The notes beneath the pieces are model-generated. The model had not been told where the DNA came from. It ran no database searches and was given only the letters and a program-made list of their open reading frames with translations. From contig NZ_BJYR01000033.1 of NCBI RefSeq assembly GCF_007991615.1, positions 1-38,882 on the forward strand: 38,882 nt of DNA, read 5' to 3'. Each line of letters opens with the position of its first letter. Position 1 is the first letter of the stretch. This document shows, in pieces, positions 20,957-30,800 of this stretch. The translations under genes and the position numbers were made by a program. Source of the stretch: Novosphingobium sediminis. Its GTDB lineage: Bacteria > Pseudomonadota > Alphaproteobacteria > Sphingomonadales > Sphingomonadaceae.

Positions 20957-23833
20957 TCAGATAACCGACCAACGGATGGTGTACAGAGTTTCGGACTGCG
21001 TGCGCTGAGCCATGCGCTTTTGCAGCGCATCGATCATGCTGTCCCGACGTTCGGCAATTTCGTCTTCAACGTCAAAGATTTCCTGCCGCTGCTTGCGCTG
21101 CTTGCGCTCCAGCTCCTGCAGCTTCTTCTGAGCCTCGTGCTCCTCCTCGACGGTGGCGGCATTCCGGGCCTGCCGGCGCATCGCCTTGATCTGCTCCTTG
21201 GTGTCCTTGAGCGCTCGTTCAGCCGCGAAGATCTTGTCCTCGGCCCATTGCTCCAGCTTCTCTCGCGCCTGAGCAAAATGCTTGCCGCTGGCTTCGGCAG
21301 CCTGATTCAGCGTCGACTTTTCGAGACGTTCAGCACCAGCCTGAAGCCGCGCAGCGATGCCATCGGGCACCGAGATTGGACGCACAACGGCCGCGCCGAT
21401 GGAAAACATTTTGTCGCAGACCTCGGTATCGAGCGAGCGCCCGCCATCGTCCATGCCTGAGAGAAGGAGATGCTCCTCGTCCTCGAATGCAGAAATGGTT
21501 AGCCGGCGCAGGGTCAGCCACCCGCTGCTCCCGCGCATTTCCTCCATAACGGCATTGCGAACCTGATGGCCGCTGACATCGAAGTGCAGCTCGGCCGTGG
21601 GCGTTAGCAAGGCCTTCGCCGCATCGAGCACATGCTCACCCAACGGATGTGAAAGCCGGTAAAGGAAGCTTCCGTGGGCGTTTGCCTCAAGCCCGTCTTC
21701 GCGCAGCTTGGAGATAAGGTGATATCGGCCGCGCGGGATTTCGGGAGCTGGTGGCTGGTGCAGATCGAAGGTCAGACTGGCTGGGTCGAACTGCGCTGCT
21801 GTATCCAGCATGTGCCGCGTGACGTCCCAGAACTTCCTGCTAATACGGTCGAGCTGAGCCTTGGTCTCGTCCAGACGCAACTTCAGCCGGGTGTGAACAT
21901 CTTCGTCAAAATGCTCCAGCAGCGTGGCGCGGGTCTCGTCCATGCGGGACGCGATTTGCTCCTCAAGCTCGGCTTGCAAGGCATCAAAGGCCGACTTGAT
22001 TTCGTCCTCGGTCCGGCACTTCTCGTAGATCGCTAGGATCCTGCGCTCGAAATCGACACCTGACTCGATGGCGCCAAGCACCTCGTCCGACGCGCCGAAC
22101 ACGCCATCGAATAGCTTGAATTTGTCGCGGAGCAATTCATGCACCCGCATATCAACCGCGTTTCGCTCGTTGAGGAAGTTGATGACGATGACGTCGTGAG
22201 TCTGACCGTAGCGGTGACACCGTCCGATCCGCTGCTCGATCCGTTGCGGATTCCAGGGCAGGTCATAGTTGATGACCATCGAGCAGAACTGAAGGTTGAC
22301 GCCTTCGGCCGCCGCCTCGGTCGCAATCATGATGTCGGCATGGTCACGGAAATGGTCGATCAAGGCACTACGCATGTCGATCGCACGAGACCCAGTGGAA
22401 CGACCGCTGTCCGCATTTTCGGCGATCCAGCGCTCGTAGATCGCCTGATTATCCTCGCCAGCGTTTGTGCCGCTGAAGCTGACGACCTTCCTTCGGTGGC
22501 CGTTGTCTTCGAGGAACCGTTTGAGATAATCCTGGGTCCGACGGGACTCGGTAAAGATCAGCGCTTTGCGCTTGGCGCCCATTTCAGCCTGCTTGGCGAA
22601 CCCGATCTCCAGCGCCTTCTGGAGCGCAAAAGTCTTGCTGTCGGTCTGGATCGCCTTCGCCCGGTCAACCAGCGCGGCAATCTCCTCGGTTTCCTTGCGC
22701 AGCTTGATCGGTTGGATGACCAGCTCTTGATCTTCCGGATCGCTCTCCGCTTCCCATTCCTCGAGCAACTCAGGCTCGAACTCCTCATCTCCGAGCAGGG
22801 CCTCTATCAGATCGCTGCCTGAATCGGACTCGCTCTTGCGGAGGTCCTCGAGCCGAGATTTCATGGTCGATAGGGTTCCGGCAATTGCGACTGACGATGA
22901 CGCCAGCAACTTGCGCATCACCAGCACGGTGAGATGCCTTTGCCGGTCCGGCACCGAATACGTTCCCTCTTCCTCAAGGAACTTCGTCACCAGATCGTAG
23001 AGTTCCTGCTCTGCATCTGTGGGATAGAATGGCTGCGTCAAGGCATGCCTTGCGGTGTAGCGGACATACTCCATCACCTGTCGGCGCAAGGTCCGCTTGC
23101 AGAACTCGGTCAGGCGGCCACGCAGCTCTGCGATACTGCCGCCCGCGTTCATGTACTTCGCGCGAAAGGCATATTGATCGCCAAACAGATCCTCATCGAT
23201 CAACGTCGACAGGCCATAAAGTTCAAGCAGGCTGTTCTGCAGCGGGGTGGCGGTCAGCAGAAGCTTCTTGCGACCTTCGGTTGCCCATCGGATCGCCTGC
23301 CCAAGCCGATTGCTTTGCCTGTAGGCGTTGCGCAATTTGTGGGCCTCGTCGATCACCACGAGGTCCCATTCAATCGCACGTAGCTCGTCCTGCAGCCTCG
23401 CCGCGTAATGATAGGACGTGATCAGCACAGCCTTCTGCTCAAAAGGCCAAGCATGGCCTTCTCGGCGCAGCTCACGGTAGGTTTTTGCATCCAGAACGAA
23501 CGCCGGCAGATTAAATTTTTCCTGAAGTTCGTTCGCCCACTGCTGTCGAATGGCGGCAGGGCAGATGATTATCAGGCGGCGCTTCCGCTCCGCCCACTTC
23601 TGGCAGAGAACAATTCCTGCTTCGATGGTTTTGCCTAAGCCTACCTCATCGGCAAGTATGACGCCCTGAGACAACGGCGACTGTAGCGCGAAGGTTGCAG
23701 CTTCTATTTGGTGCGGGTTGAGGTCGACCGAAGCATCAAACAACGACATCGAGAGGTTGTCGTCAGCACCGGCCGGTGCTTGCCGGGTAACCTGGTAGGA
23801 AAAAAGTCGAGCGTGGTAGTCGGTGATCCGCAT
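20957..23833 (-). CDS. SNF2-family helicase (RapA/HepA-like) of a restriction-like system
   Basis: The product is 958 residues. The helicase motifs are motif I DEVGLGKTIEAG (Lys68), motif II VVIDEAHKLRN (Asp162-Glu163), motif III LLLTATPLQNS (about 191-201), motif V IATEAAAEGVNLQ (about 503-515) and motif VI QRIGRCHRYGQ (about 534-544), the full SNF2/RapA set. An acidic insertion sits at about 340-375. The C-terminal part ends in a long coiled coil (about 860-945). SNF2 enzymes translocate on double-stranded DNA. In defence loci such as DISARM, an SNF2 protein (DrmD) works with a methyltransferase. Here it is followed by the 169-residue gene, Mod and Res. A weak ribosome site precedes the ATG; the thermonuclease-like gene lies 45 bases upstream. 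Confidence 0.92.
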   Translation of the reverse strand: MRITDYHARLFSYQVTRQAPAGADDNLSMSLFDASVDLNPHQIEAATFALQSPLSQGVILADEVGLGKTIEAGIVLCQKWAERKRRLIIICPAAIRQQWANELQEKFNLPAFVLDAKTYRELRREGHAWPFEQKAVLITSYHYAARLQDELRAIEWDLVVIDEAHKLRNAYRQSNRLGQAIRWATEGRKKLLLTATPLQNSLLELYGLSTLIDEDLFGDQYAFRAKYMNAGGSIAELRGRLTEFCKRTLRRQVMEYVRYTARHALTQPFYPTDAEQELYDLVTKFLEEEGTYSVPDRQRHLTVLVMRKLLASSSVAIAGTLSTMKSRLEDLRKSESDSGSDLIEALLGDEEFEPELLEEWEAESDPEDQELVIQPIKLRKETEEIAALVDRAKAIQTDSKTFALQKALEIGFAKQAEMGAKRKALIFTESRRTQDYLKRFLEDNGHRRKVVSFSGTNAGEDNQAIYERWIAENADSGRSTGSRAIDMRSALIDHFRDHADIMIATEAAAEGVNLQFCSMVINYDLPWNPQRIEQRIGRCHRYGQTHDVIVINFLNERNAVDMRVHELLRDKFKLFDGVFGASDEVLGAIESGVDFERRILAIYEKCRTEDEIKSAFDALQAELEEQIASRMDETRATLLEHFDEDVHTRLKLRLDETKAQLDRISRKFWDVTRHMLDTAAQFDPASLTFDLHQPPAPEIPRGRYHLISKLREDGLEANAHGSFLYRLSHPLGEHVLDAAKALLTPTAELHFDVSGHQVRNAVMEEMRGSSGWLTLRRLTISAFEDEEHLLLSGMDDGGRSLDTEVCDKMFSIGAAVVRPISVPDGIAARLQAGAERLEKSTLNQAAEASGKHFAQAREKLEQWAEDKIFAAERALKDTKEQIKAMRRQARNAATVEEEHEAQKKLQELERKQRKQRQEIFDVEDEIAERRDSMIDALQKRMAQRTQSETLYTIRWSVI

Positions 23834-23878
23834 CTCAACTTGGTAGCACGACTTGATCGGCTTGATAGAGCATGAAAC

Positions 23879-24262
23879 TTACCTCCAAGGCAGCACAGTC
23901 TTTGTGGCCAGCATGGCTTGACTAAGGTCTCGACCATCTGAAAGCCTGCAACTGGCTACAACACGGCCGTAGCTCTGCCCGTCTGCTGAACATCGCATCG
24001 CTGGTGCCCGCACGATGATGTGACCGGTGTCGCGCTGGCCCTTCGGCCCACCGAGCAATAGTACCAAGGCGTCCCTAGCCGCCACCGCTGAGGAGGAAGG
24101 GCACGGGTGTCCTCGCGAGCAGGTCCCATCCATTTCGCGGGCTGCGATGCCCGCGATCCGAATTTTCGGCCCCTCTTTGCACCAGATCGGTCCGTCACCG
24201 TCCCAGACGGCGATAGGTGTGCAGATGAAGGCTGCAGCCGAGGCCAGCGCCAGAAATTCCAT
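23879..24262 (-). CDS. Thermonuclease (SNase-like) family protein
   Basis: The product is 127 residues. A hydrophobic N-terminus (MEFLALASAAAFICTP) looks like a signal peptide, so the mature protein may be periplasmic. The SNase-like core has DGDG (equivalent of Asp21), RIAGI (Arg35) and YGRVVASC (Arg87). In the IAARE segment Glu43 is kept, while the residues matching Asp40 and Thr41 of staphylococcal nuclease are alanine. I recall this IAARE form as common in alphaproteobacterial homologues, which also carry the CSRGHPCP cysteines seen here. AAGGA lies about 8-10 bases before ATG. It lies between the DUF6035-like gene (31 bases) and SNF2 (45 bases). Whether it belongs functionally to the defence genes is open. 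Confidence 0.8.
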   Translation of the reverse strand: MEFLALASAAAFICTPIAVWDGDGPIWCKEGPKIRIAGIAAREMDGTCSRGHPCPSSSAVAARDALVLLLGGPKGQRDTGHIIVRAPAMRCSADGQSYGRVVASCRLSDGRDLSQAMLATKTVLPWR

Positions 24263-24293
24263 TCAAACCATCCTTTGTCAGCCTGTGGTTTCG

Positions 24294-25760
24294 TTATGCA
24301 GCCTCGCGCCCATTCAGATCGCGATTGTCGTTGTCGGGTCGTGCCTTTCGAGATGTTCCCATGGAAAGAAACGCGCACAAACGCTCCTCATCCTCTGCCA
24401 TCCTGTATTTCGGGTCTTGGGTGAGTTCAGACCGTATGGCGTCGAGCTTAGCCCTCAGCTTCCCCGTTCGATCGTCGCTATACAAGGCGTCCCTTGTCCC
24501 AAACCTGCGAAGCATATGGCCAAAGGCGAGCAGCAATTCCGGGTGCTGATGAATGAGATGATGGCCTAGCTCGGCGAAGCTCTTGTATCGGAACCCCACA
24601 GGCTTCCCTGCCCTCGCACTCTCGATCAGATGGACGATGCGAGTGGCTGTCTGCAGGTCAGGGTACTCCCCGTCGAGGCCGTATCCGACGGAACGCAGGC
24701 GATCATTGAGGACCAACCATGTCTTGTATCGAGGCAGGTAGTCGTTTTCGCACGAGGCATCGACAACGAACCGAAGGACTTGCTCGCGCAGCTCATTCTC
24801 CTGGTCTTCCAAGGCCTGCCTTGCGGCGGCCTCGGCGGCTGCGATCCTTTCCAAGCGGGATGCCCTGAGTTCTTCGCGGCGCCTTGTGGCCTCCTCCGCA
24901 TAGTCGAATACGACAATGATCTGGCGGTCCACATCGACCGTGATCTCATCCCACCGAACCATTCGCTCGACCCACTCATCGACGATCTTATCGCCCTGAA
25001 TGACCGGCTTACGGTACCAGCATGTCATGATGAAGGTTCCTGCCGCCTCGGACGCCGCGGCCGTGCTTTCATCGACAACGAAAACGTTGGAGTTGTTCCC
25101 GAACAGGATGTCGTCATCGGTCATTCGGCGATAACTTGGGTGGAAGAACGGCAGTACCCAGACGAGCGCTGCCCGCTCTAGCCGATAGAACTCCTTCCGG
25201 CTGAGCACGACGTCCATGAAGGTGGTGCTCAGTTGCACTTCGAAGGCGAGCCTCGTGGAATCCGCGCGTGCCGAAACGTCCGGTCGGCGCAGCCCGCTCA
25301 GGCCCTCGCTAGCTTTCCAGGTTTGTTCTGGCGCCACATCCTTGAATCGCGGGTCGGCCGCGAGGCTTCGGAGAAGCAGCTCCTTGATCCGCTTGTGCGC
25401 CGCGCTCTCTTGTGCGCCGCGATACTTCATGGCCCTGATATCGGCTTCGCTCAACTCCATCCGCGTAACAGCGGGGCACGAGCCATCTTCATGACGATGC
25501 CGGAAGAAGAACCGCTTGGTCGTGCTGCAAGCCAGATAGACCGGAACACCGCACGTCGCGCAGACCAAGCGTGCTTCGCCGCGTTTGACGAGTGCCTTAA
25601 GCTTCTGGCGCAACAGGATCGCGCGCTCATACCGGAATGCGCGGATCAGACGGGGCACATCAAGCACATGGCCGGTGCTTGGGTTCCTGACCGAGTTGAT
25701 TTCCGGCTTCGTCACCACCGATGCCCATGCCAGCGGATCGACTGTCGTGTTTCCAACCAT
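24294..25760 (-). CDS. CoiA-like nuclease-fold protein (DUF6035-like)
   Basis: The product is 488 residues. The N-terminal part has a zinc-binding pattern (Cys67-x2-Cys70, Cys78, His90, Cys95). It is followed by a PD-(D/E)XK-like core: RRPDVSA (Asp161) and LAFEVQLS (Glu174, Gln176). The ExQ in place of ExK, together with the preceding zinc ribbon, is the arrangement of CoiA-like competence proteins and the DUF6035 family. The middle (about 285-320) is a basic-acidic coiled coil (RRREELRASRLERIAAAEAA) and the C-terminus ends DNDNRDLNGREAA. AAAGGAG lies 6 bases before the ATG. Its tail has a decayed copy at 33816-33893. It probably binds or cuts DNA; the substrate is unknown. Confidence 0.82.
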   Translation of the reverse strand: MVGNTTVDPLAWASVVTKPEINSVRNPSTGHVLDVPRLIRAFRYERAILLRQKLKALVKRGEARLVCATCGVPVYLACSTTKRFFFRHRHEDGSCPAVTRMELSEADIRAMKYRGAQESAAHKRIKELLLRSLAADPRFKDVAPEQTWKASEGLSGLRRPDVSARADSTRLAFEVQLSTTFMDVVLSRKEFYRLERAALVWVLPFFHPSYRRMTDDDILFGNNSNVFVVDESTAAASEAAGTFIMTCWYRKPVIQGDKIVDEWVERMVRWDEITVDVDRQIIVVFDYAEEATRRREELRASRLERIAAAEAAARQALEDQENELREQVLRFVVDASCENDYLPRYKTWLVLNDRLRSVGYGLDGEYPDLQTATRIVHLIESARAGKPVGFRYKSFAELGHHLIHQHPELLLAFGHMLRRFGTRDALYSDDRTGKLRAKLDAIRSELTQDPKYRMAEDEERLCAFLSMGTSRKARPDNDNRDLNGREAA

Positions 25761-25807
25761 GGCGATCTCCTTTCCTTGTGGCAGCAGCCTTCCCTCGCCC
25801 GGAAAAG

Positions 25808-26581
25808 CTAACAGCGTTCCAGTCGAGCTCCCGCTCGATTGAGCCCCCAGCGCCGCTCGACATAGAATTCGAGGGCCCTGCGGACTTCGAAGCTCAGAAC
25901 TTCCTGCGTGAACCCATACTCGAGCCTAACTGCGGCCTGCTGCTCTGCAGTCAGACTGCTCAGCGGCCGAAGCCGGATTTCTACCAGCTCTTCCCAGTCA
26001 GTATCGCGCGGAAGGTCCTCAGCGATCGGTGCCACTGAAAATGTGCTCTCAGGCAGAACCCGGATAGGAACATAGTCGCGCCATTCGCGGTGGTAAAAGC
26101 TCCAGGCTCGAACGTGCAGGCGCTCCCCGTCGAAGGCAAAATGCGCAGGCGCAATCCATTGGTTCTGCTGCAGCCCACTCGACATCGACACGTAGCCGAT
26201 CTCGATTTTCTGGCGCTGCTCGATTGCCTGCCAGAGACGCCGCATCACGAGTGGGGGGCACTGCCGAACAGGCGAAGGCAGAACGGAAAAGCCCTCCGTC
26301 GTGGAGTGGCCGACAAACTCATCCGGAGAGCCTGCATCCTCGACAAACGGCAGACCGCGATGATGAGGGTCGGCGACGTAGCACTTTCGTACTGTGTCGT
26401 AGCGCGGCTTCGGCTCTGCAACCCGCTCGAGATACTCCCGCAGATCAATTGCCGCCTGAGGAGACGATATGCCGAAACGCTCGATCAGGTCCTTGCGGTT
26501 CACCTGCCCGCGCCACGTTAGAACCCGGTCGAGATAGACCAGGCGGGCAAGCATCGCAGGCTTGAGGGCAGGATCGTCCAT
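25808..26581 (-). CDS. WYL-domain transcriptional regulator (BrxR/CapW-like)
   Basis: The product is 257 residues with three regions. A winged helix-turn-helix covers about 10-70 (VNRKDLIERFGISSPQAAID). A WYL domain covers about 115-178 (KIEIGYVSMSSG, then LHVRAWSFYHREWRDYVPIR). A C-terminal WCX-like dimerisation part covers about 195-250. This order and size match BrxR and CapW, dimeric repressors that guard BREX, CBASS and other defence operons and are thought to sense a nucleic-acid or nucleotide ligand through WYL. It is the first gene of the minus-strand array and lies 73 bases from divergent sbcD across a palindromic promoter, so it probably represses both arms. The next gene starts 47 bases downstream. 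Confidence 0.9.
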   Translation of the reverse strand: MDDPALKPAMLARLVYLDRVLTWRGQVNRKDLIERFGISSPQAAIDLREYLERVAEPKPRYDTVRKCYVADPHHRGLPFVEDAGSPDEFVGHSTTEGFSVLPSPVRQCPPLVMRRLWQAIEQRQKIEIGYVSMSSGLQQNQWIAPAHFAFDGERLHVRAWSFYHREWRDYVPIRVLPESTFSVAPIAEDLPRDTDWEELVEIRLRPLSSLTAEQQAAVRLEYGFTQEVLSFEVRRALEFYVERRWGLNRAGARLERC

Positions 26582-26594
26582 GCCCGAACCCTAC

Positions 26595-26630
26595 TTGACT
26601 GCTCCCGCCTCGTCTATATAAAAATTATAT
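26595..26630 (+). promoter_or_regulatory. sbcD promoter overlapping the WYL operator palindrome
   Basis: TTGACT (26595-26600) and TATAAA (26617-26622), 16 bases apart, form a good sigma70-type promoter pointing at sbcD (ATG 26655). The palindrome ATATAA-AAA-TTATAT (26616-26630) covers the -10, exactly where a repressor would block it. The WYL protein is the obvious candidate binder. Confidence 0.65.
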
Positions 26631-26652
26631 GCACTTGGATTCGAGGACAGAG
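26616..26652 (-). promoter_or_regulatory. Minus-strand promoter of the WYL regulator operon
   Basis: On the minus strand TATAAT (26629-26624) is a perfect -10 box about 43 bases before the WYL gene ATG. At the right distance upstream there is only a weak -35 (CTCTGT, 26652-26647). It shares the ATATAA-N3-TTATAT palindrome with the sbcD promoter, so one bound dimer could control both directions. Confidence 0.5.
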
Positions 26653-26654
26653 TA

Positions 26655-27800
26655 ATGCGCATCTTGCACACCAGCGACTGGCATCTGGGCCGCCAATTCC
26701 ATGGCCTGTCCCTCGATGATGACCACGAGCATATCCTCGTCCAGATCCTTGCAATCATCGATGATCATCGGCCTGACGTCGTGATCATTGCTGGCGACAT
26801 TTTTGATCGGGCTAGTCCTCCCCAAAGCGCGATCACCCGCCTCTCGCAGTTCCTGACGACAGTACGCGCAACCTCCGACGCGGCGATTGTCATCATTGCG
26901 GGCAACCACGATTCCGCGGCGCAGATCGGTGCGATGGGCGTGCTTGCAGATGGCGGTGCAGCGATTGTGCGCGGACCACTGGATGAAGATGAGCGTCCGC
27001 TAGTGATTGCCGACGACCATGGACCGGTGGCCATTTCAGCCCTGCCTTTTGCCTTCGAATACGCCGCGCGCCTGTGCTTCGAAGATGACGCCATCGCCTG
27101 CCCTGCGGACGTCATCCGGGCCCAGCTTGCGAGCGCTCGCAGGTACGTGGCCGAGGGAATGCGATGGGTTGTGGTCGCCCATGCCTTTGTCGACGGAGCC
27201 GCGACCAGCGATAGCGAGCGCCCCCTGACGCGCATGGTCGGCGGGATTGAAACCGTATCGGCGGCGGCCTTCGAAGGTGCTCACTACGTGGCCCTCGGGC
27301 ACCTCCACCGCCCGCAACCAGTCGGACAGCACCACATCCGCTATTCCGGCGCGCCGCTCGCATTCGGCTTCGATGAGGAGGGCCAGCAGAAGTCGGTCAG
27401 CCTGATCAACCTGGCGGCCGACGGCACTGCCGCAGTGACCGAAGTCCCGCTGCGACCGCTGCGTCAGGTGAGAACCATTCGGGGCAAGCTGCTCGAACTG
27501 CTAGCGACCACCGAGGTGTCCAACGACATCGTCCGCGTCGTTCTCACGGACGAAACCCCGCAAATCGATCCGATGAAAAGGATCAGGGCCTTCTATCCCA
27601 ATGCCGTTCAACTCTCCTACGAGCGCAACGAGCGGCCAGTAGAGCTGCGCCTTGAGGAACAGCGCGCGGCCATCGATGACCCGCAGACGCTGTCGTCGGC
27701 ATTCCTCGAGTTCATCCGTGGTGCGCCCCTGTCAGAGGCGGAAGGGCAGATTGTGGCCTCCGCGCTGCAATCCTTCGCTACGATGGAGGAAGAAGCATGA
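26655..27800 (+). CDS. sbcD: Exonuclease SbcCD, nuclease subunit SbcD (Mre11-like)
   Basis: The product is 381 residues and is the metallophosphoesterase nuclease of the SbcCD (Mre11-Rad50) complex, which cuts hairpins and blocked or free double-strand ends. All core motifs are visible: Asp8-x-His10 (SDWHLGR), AGDIFDR (Asp48), AGNHDS (Asn84-His85-Asp86), a later VVVAHAF histidine and the ALGHLHRPQ pair near residue 217. GAGGA sits shortly before the ATG. Its stop overlaps the sbcC start as ATGA. The length is normal for SbcD. Its placement under a WYL-controlled divergent promoter in a defence island, rather than as a lone repair operon, is the unusual part. Confidence 0.95.
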   Translation: MRILHTSDWHLGRQFHGLSLDDDHEHILVQILAIIDDHRPDVVIIAGDIFDRASPPQSAITRLSQFLTTVRATSDAAIVIIAGNHDSAAQIGAMGVLADGGAAIVRGPLDEDERPLVIADDHGPVAISALPFAFEYAARLCFEDDAIACPADVIRAQLASARRYVAEGMRWVVVAHAFVDGAATSDSERPLTRMVGGIETVSAAAFEGAHYVALGHLHRPQPVGQHHIRYSGAPLAFGFDEEGQQKSVSLINLAADGTAAVTEVPLRPLRQVRTIRGKLLELLATTEVSNDIVRVVLTDETPQIDPMKRIRAFYPNAVQLSYERNERPVELRLEEQRAAIDDPQTLSSAFLEFIRGAPLSEAEGQIVASALQSFATMEEEA

Positions 27801-30800
27801 GGCCGATCAAGCTCACCCTCAGCGCTTTCGGTCCCTATGGCGGCGCCGAGACGATTGATTTCCGCGAAGCGACGGATGCCGGCCTTTTCGGGATCTACGG
27901 CCCCACCGGGTCAGGCAAGTCGTCGATCTTCAGTGCGATTTCCTTCGCCCTGTTTGGCGAGGGCGCCAAGGAGGAGCAAGGCATCGCGACCATGCGGTCT
28001 GACTTTGCGCCTGAAGATCTCCTGACCGAAGTCAGCCTCCAATTCGAACTGGGAGCCAAGCGATACTACGTCAGACGTCAACCTGATCAGGCCCGCCCAA
28101 AGGCGCGAGGCGAGGGTCACACCATGCAGCCACACGCTGCCTGGCTGTTCGACGTATCGGACGTCGCAATCGATGATGTCGGTCCAGATAACTCGGGCGT
28201 TCCGATCGCAGAAAAGAAGGTCGGCGCCGTCCTCAGCCATGTCGAAGGTCTTCTCGGCTACGGCGCGCAGCAGTTCCGCCAGATCGTCCTTTTGCCGCAA
28301 GGCAGGTTTGAGCGTTTCCTGGTGTCGAACAGCAAGGACCGGCTCGAAATTCTGCGGGAACTGTTCGACGTGTCGCTCTACCGCCAGCTGACGGAAAAGC
28401 TCAAAGCCGATGCCGCGAACATCAGGCGCGAGATCGAAGATGGCTATCGCCTTCACGGGCACCGTCTTCAGCTCGAGGGCTTCGCCAGCTCGGACGAACT
28501 CACCGACGGCATCGCATCAGCACTTGAACGGTATGAATTTGCTCAGCTGGCAGTCTCTGAAACAGCGGCCGTGCTCGCTGTGGCCAACAAGGCTTATGCA
28601 GCCGCTGAAGAAGAGGAAAAGCGCTTTGCCGAGGTCGAGGCTGCGTCTGCTGCGCTCAAGCAACTCGAAGCACAGGGCCAGACTTTCGAGACGATGCGAG
28701 CTCGCAAATCCCGGGCGGAGCTGGCACGGCGCATGTCGGATCTCGACACCAGCGTTGCCGACGCCCAGAGGCGCTACCGCGCAGCAATTGAAGCACACGC
28801 CAACGCTGAAATTGCAGCCCGAGACGCGAGCGATGCTCTTTCGGTGGCAAGTGCGACGCTGCGCGATCTTCGCTCTCGGGAGCATGAGATCGAAGACCTC
28901 GCGCGCAAGATCGACCAGCTAAACCGCCACAAGCAAGTTCTGGTGGATGCGGCAGAGCGTCACACTGACTTGGAAACTGCCGTGACGGCGCTGGCACGCG
29001 CGAAAAAGGCGCATTCCCAAGCGACTGATGCTGAGACCAATGCTGGTGACCTGTGCGAAGAGAAAGAGACCGCGCTCGCAGCAGCCCAAGCCAATGCTCT
29101 TGAACGGCAGAAGCTGAATGGAGCGCGCGATTGTTTGAAAAGTGAGCTCGATGCAGCACAGGCCTTCGCAAAGGCAGCGCAGGCTGTGGACATATCACAG
29201 GACGTCTACGCGAAAGCAGCGGCCATCGCGCAGGATGCACAGTCCCACCTTGCCGAGGCAGTAGCTGCAGCTGAAACGCACGAACAAGCCTTCATTTCAG
29301 CCCAGGCTAGCGTCCTTGCCCAGCGGTTGCAGGATGGGCATCCCTGCCCAGTTTGCGGCGCCAGCGACCACCCCGAACCGGCACATGGCTCAGGAGATGC
29401 GGGCACACTCGAAAAGGCGTGGCGCGATGCTCAGAGCGCAGCCCTTGCCGCGTCCAAGGCCGATCGCGACGCCCAGGCTGCCGCCAGTTCGGCCCGTGCG
29501 ACTCTCGACGCCAAGCGTGCAATTCTAGACGAGCTCGCGGAGCCGAAGCGCGGCGTGAGCGACATCGATGGCGACTTGCAGCGCGTCCTCGCCAAGATCA
29601 ATGCTTTGGGCACAGACGTCGATATCGGCCTTCTCACCAAAGAACTGGATGACGAACGCAAGCGCAAGCTGGCAGCGACAGAGGCCCTCCAACAGGCTCG
29701 CGACGCGCTCGGTCGGGCAACGACTGCCGAGGCACTGGCCCGCCAAGCTTACGAGGAGAAGATTGCATCGGTCCCCGAAAACCTGCGCCAGCAAGACGGT
29801 CTGCAGACCGCAATCGATGCCGCCACCGCAGACTTAAGCGGCCGCAAACAGGCCCTTGCCGATGCCGACGCGAGGCAGCGCGAGCTCGATGCCATTGCTA
29901 TCAAAGCATCAGCCGAACTGCAGAGCGCCGCGAGCGCGGTCAGCGACACCCAAATCGATCTCGCCATAAAGCAAACCGCATTTGAAGCCCGCCTTACCGA
30001 GCTTGGGATGCCCGAGGCAGACTATCGCGCGGCGATTCCCGATATTGCCGAGATCCCCGCACTGGAGAAGGCAATCGCGGGCTTCGACACCGCCCTTGTT
30101 GAAGCCCGCGCGCGCGACACGATGGCAAGAAACGCGGTCGGCAACGCGCAGCGGCAAAGCCTGGAGCCTTATCGTCTGAGCTGCGTTCAAGCACAGGCTG
30201 CGGCAGACGAGGCGGTGCAGCAGAGCGCTGCTGCTCAGCAGAAGCACCAATCGCTGATCGATCTGCAGACCAGCTTGGCCGACCAGCTTGAGAACCTTCG
30301 CACCCTTGAGCAGTCCTCGGGGGCGCTGCGCGGTATTGCAGAAGCCTTCGACGGTCAGAACGAGATGCGGACCAGTCTCGAGACGTTCGCCATCGGTGCG
30401 ATGTTCGATCAGGTTCTCGAAGCGGCGAACCTCCGGCTCGATCCGATGACCAGCGGCCGATATCGGTTCGAGCGCGACACCGTCAGCGTTGGAGGCCGAT
30501 CGAAGCGAGGATTGGATGTTCGCGTCCATGATATCGAGACCGGGCGGGCCCGCGAGATCATCACGCTGTCCGGCGGCGAAACTTTCATCGCAGCCTTATC
30601 CTTGGCACTCGGTCTGTCCGACATCGTCGAAATGACAAACGGTGCCATCAGGCTCGACACCATTTTCATCGATGAAGGCTTCGGCAGCCTCGACACGGAT
30701 AATGACGCCGGCACACTCGACCAGGTCCTGCAGGTGCTTCAGAATATCGTGGGCGAACGGCGCGCTGTCGGCCTTATTTCCCATGTGCCGCTGGTGCAGC

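Noticed and set aside
13983..23833. DISARM system, because an SNF2 helicase and an adenine methyltransferase are present
   Set aside because: No DUF1998 (DrmB) protein, DrmA-type helicase or phospholipase-D nuclease (DrmC) is found; the third large gene is a Res-type helicase with a C-terminal PD-(D/E)XK site.
13983..26581. BREX system, because a BrxR-like WYL regulator and a large adenine methyltransferase are present
   Set aside because: No PglZ, BrxC-type P-loop ATPase, BrxL or BrxA/B gene is visible; the methyltransferase is coupled to a Res-like nuclease instead.
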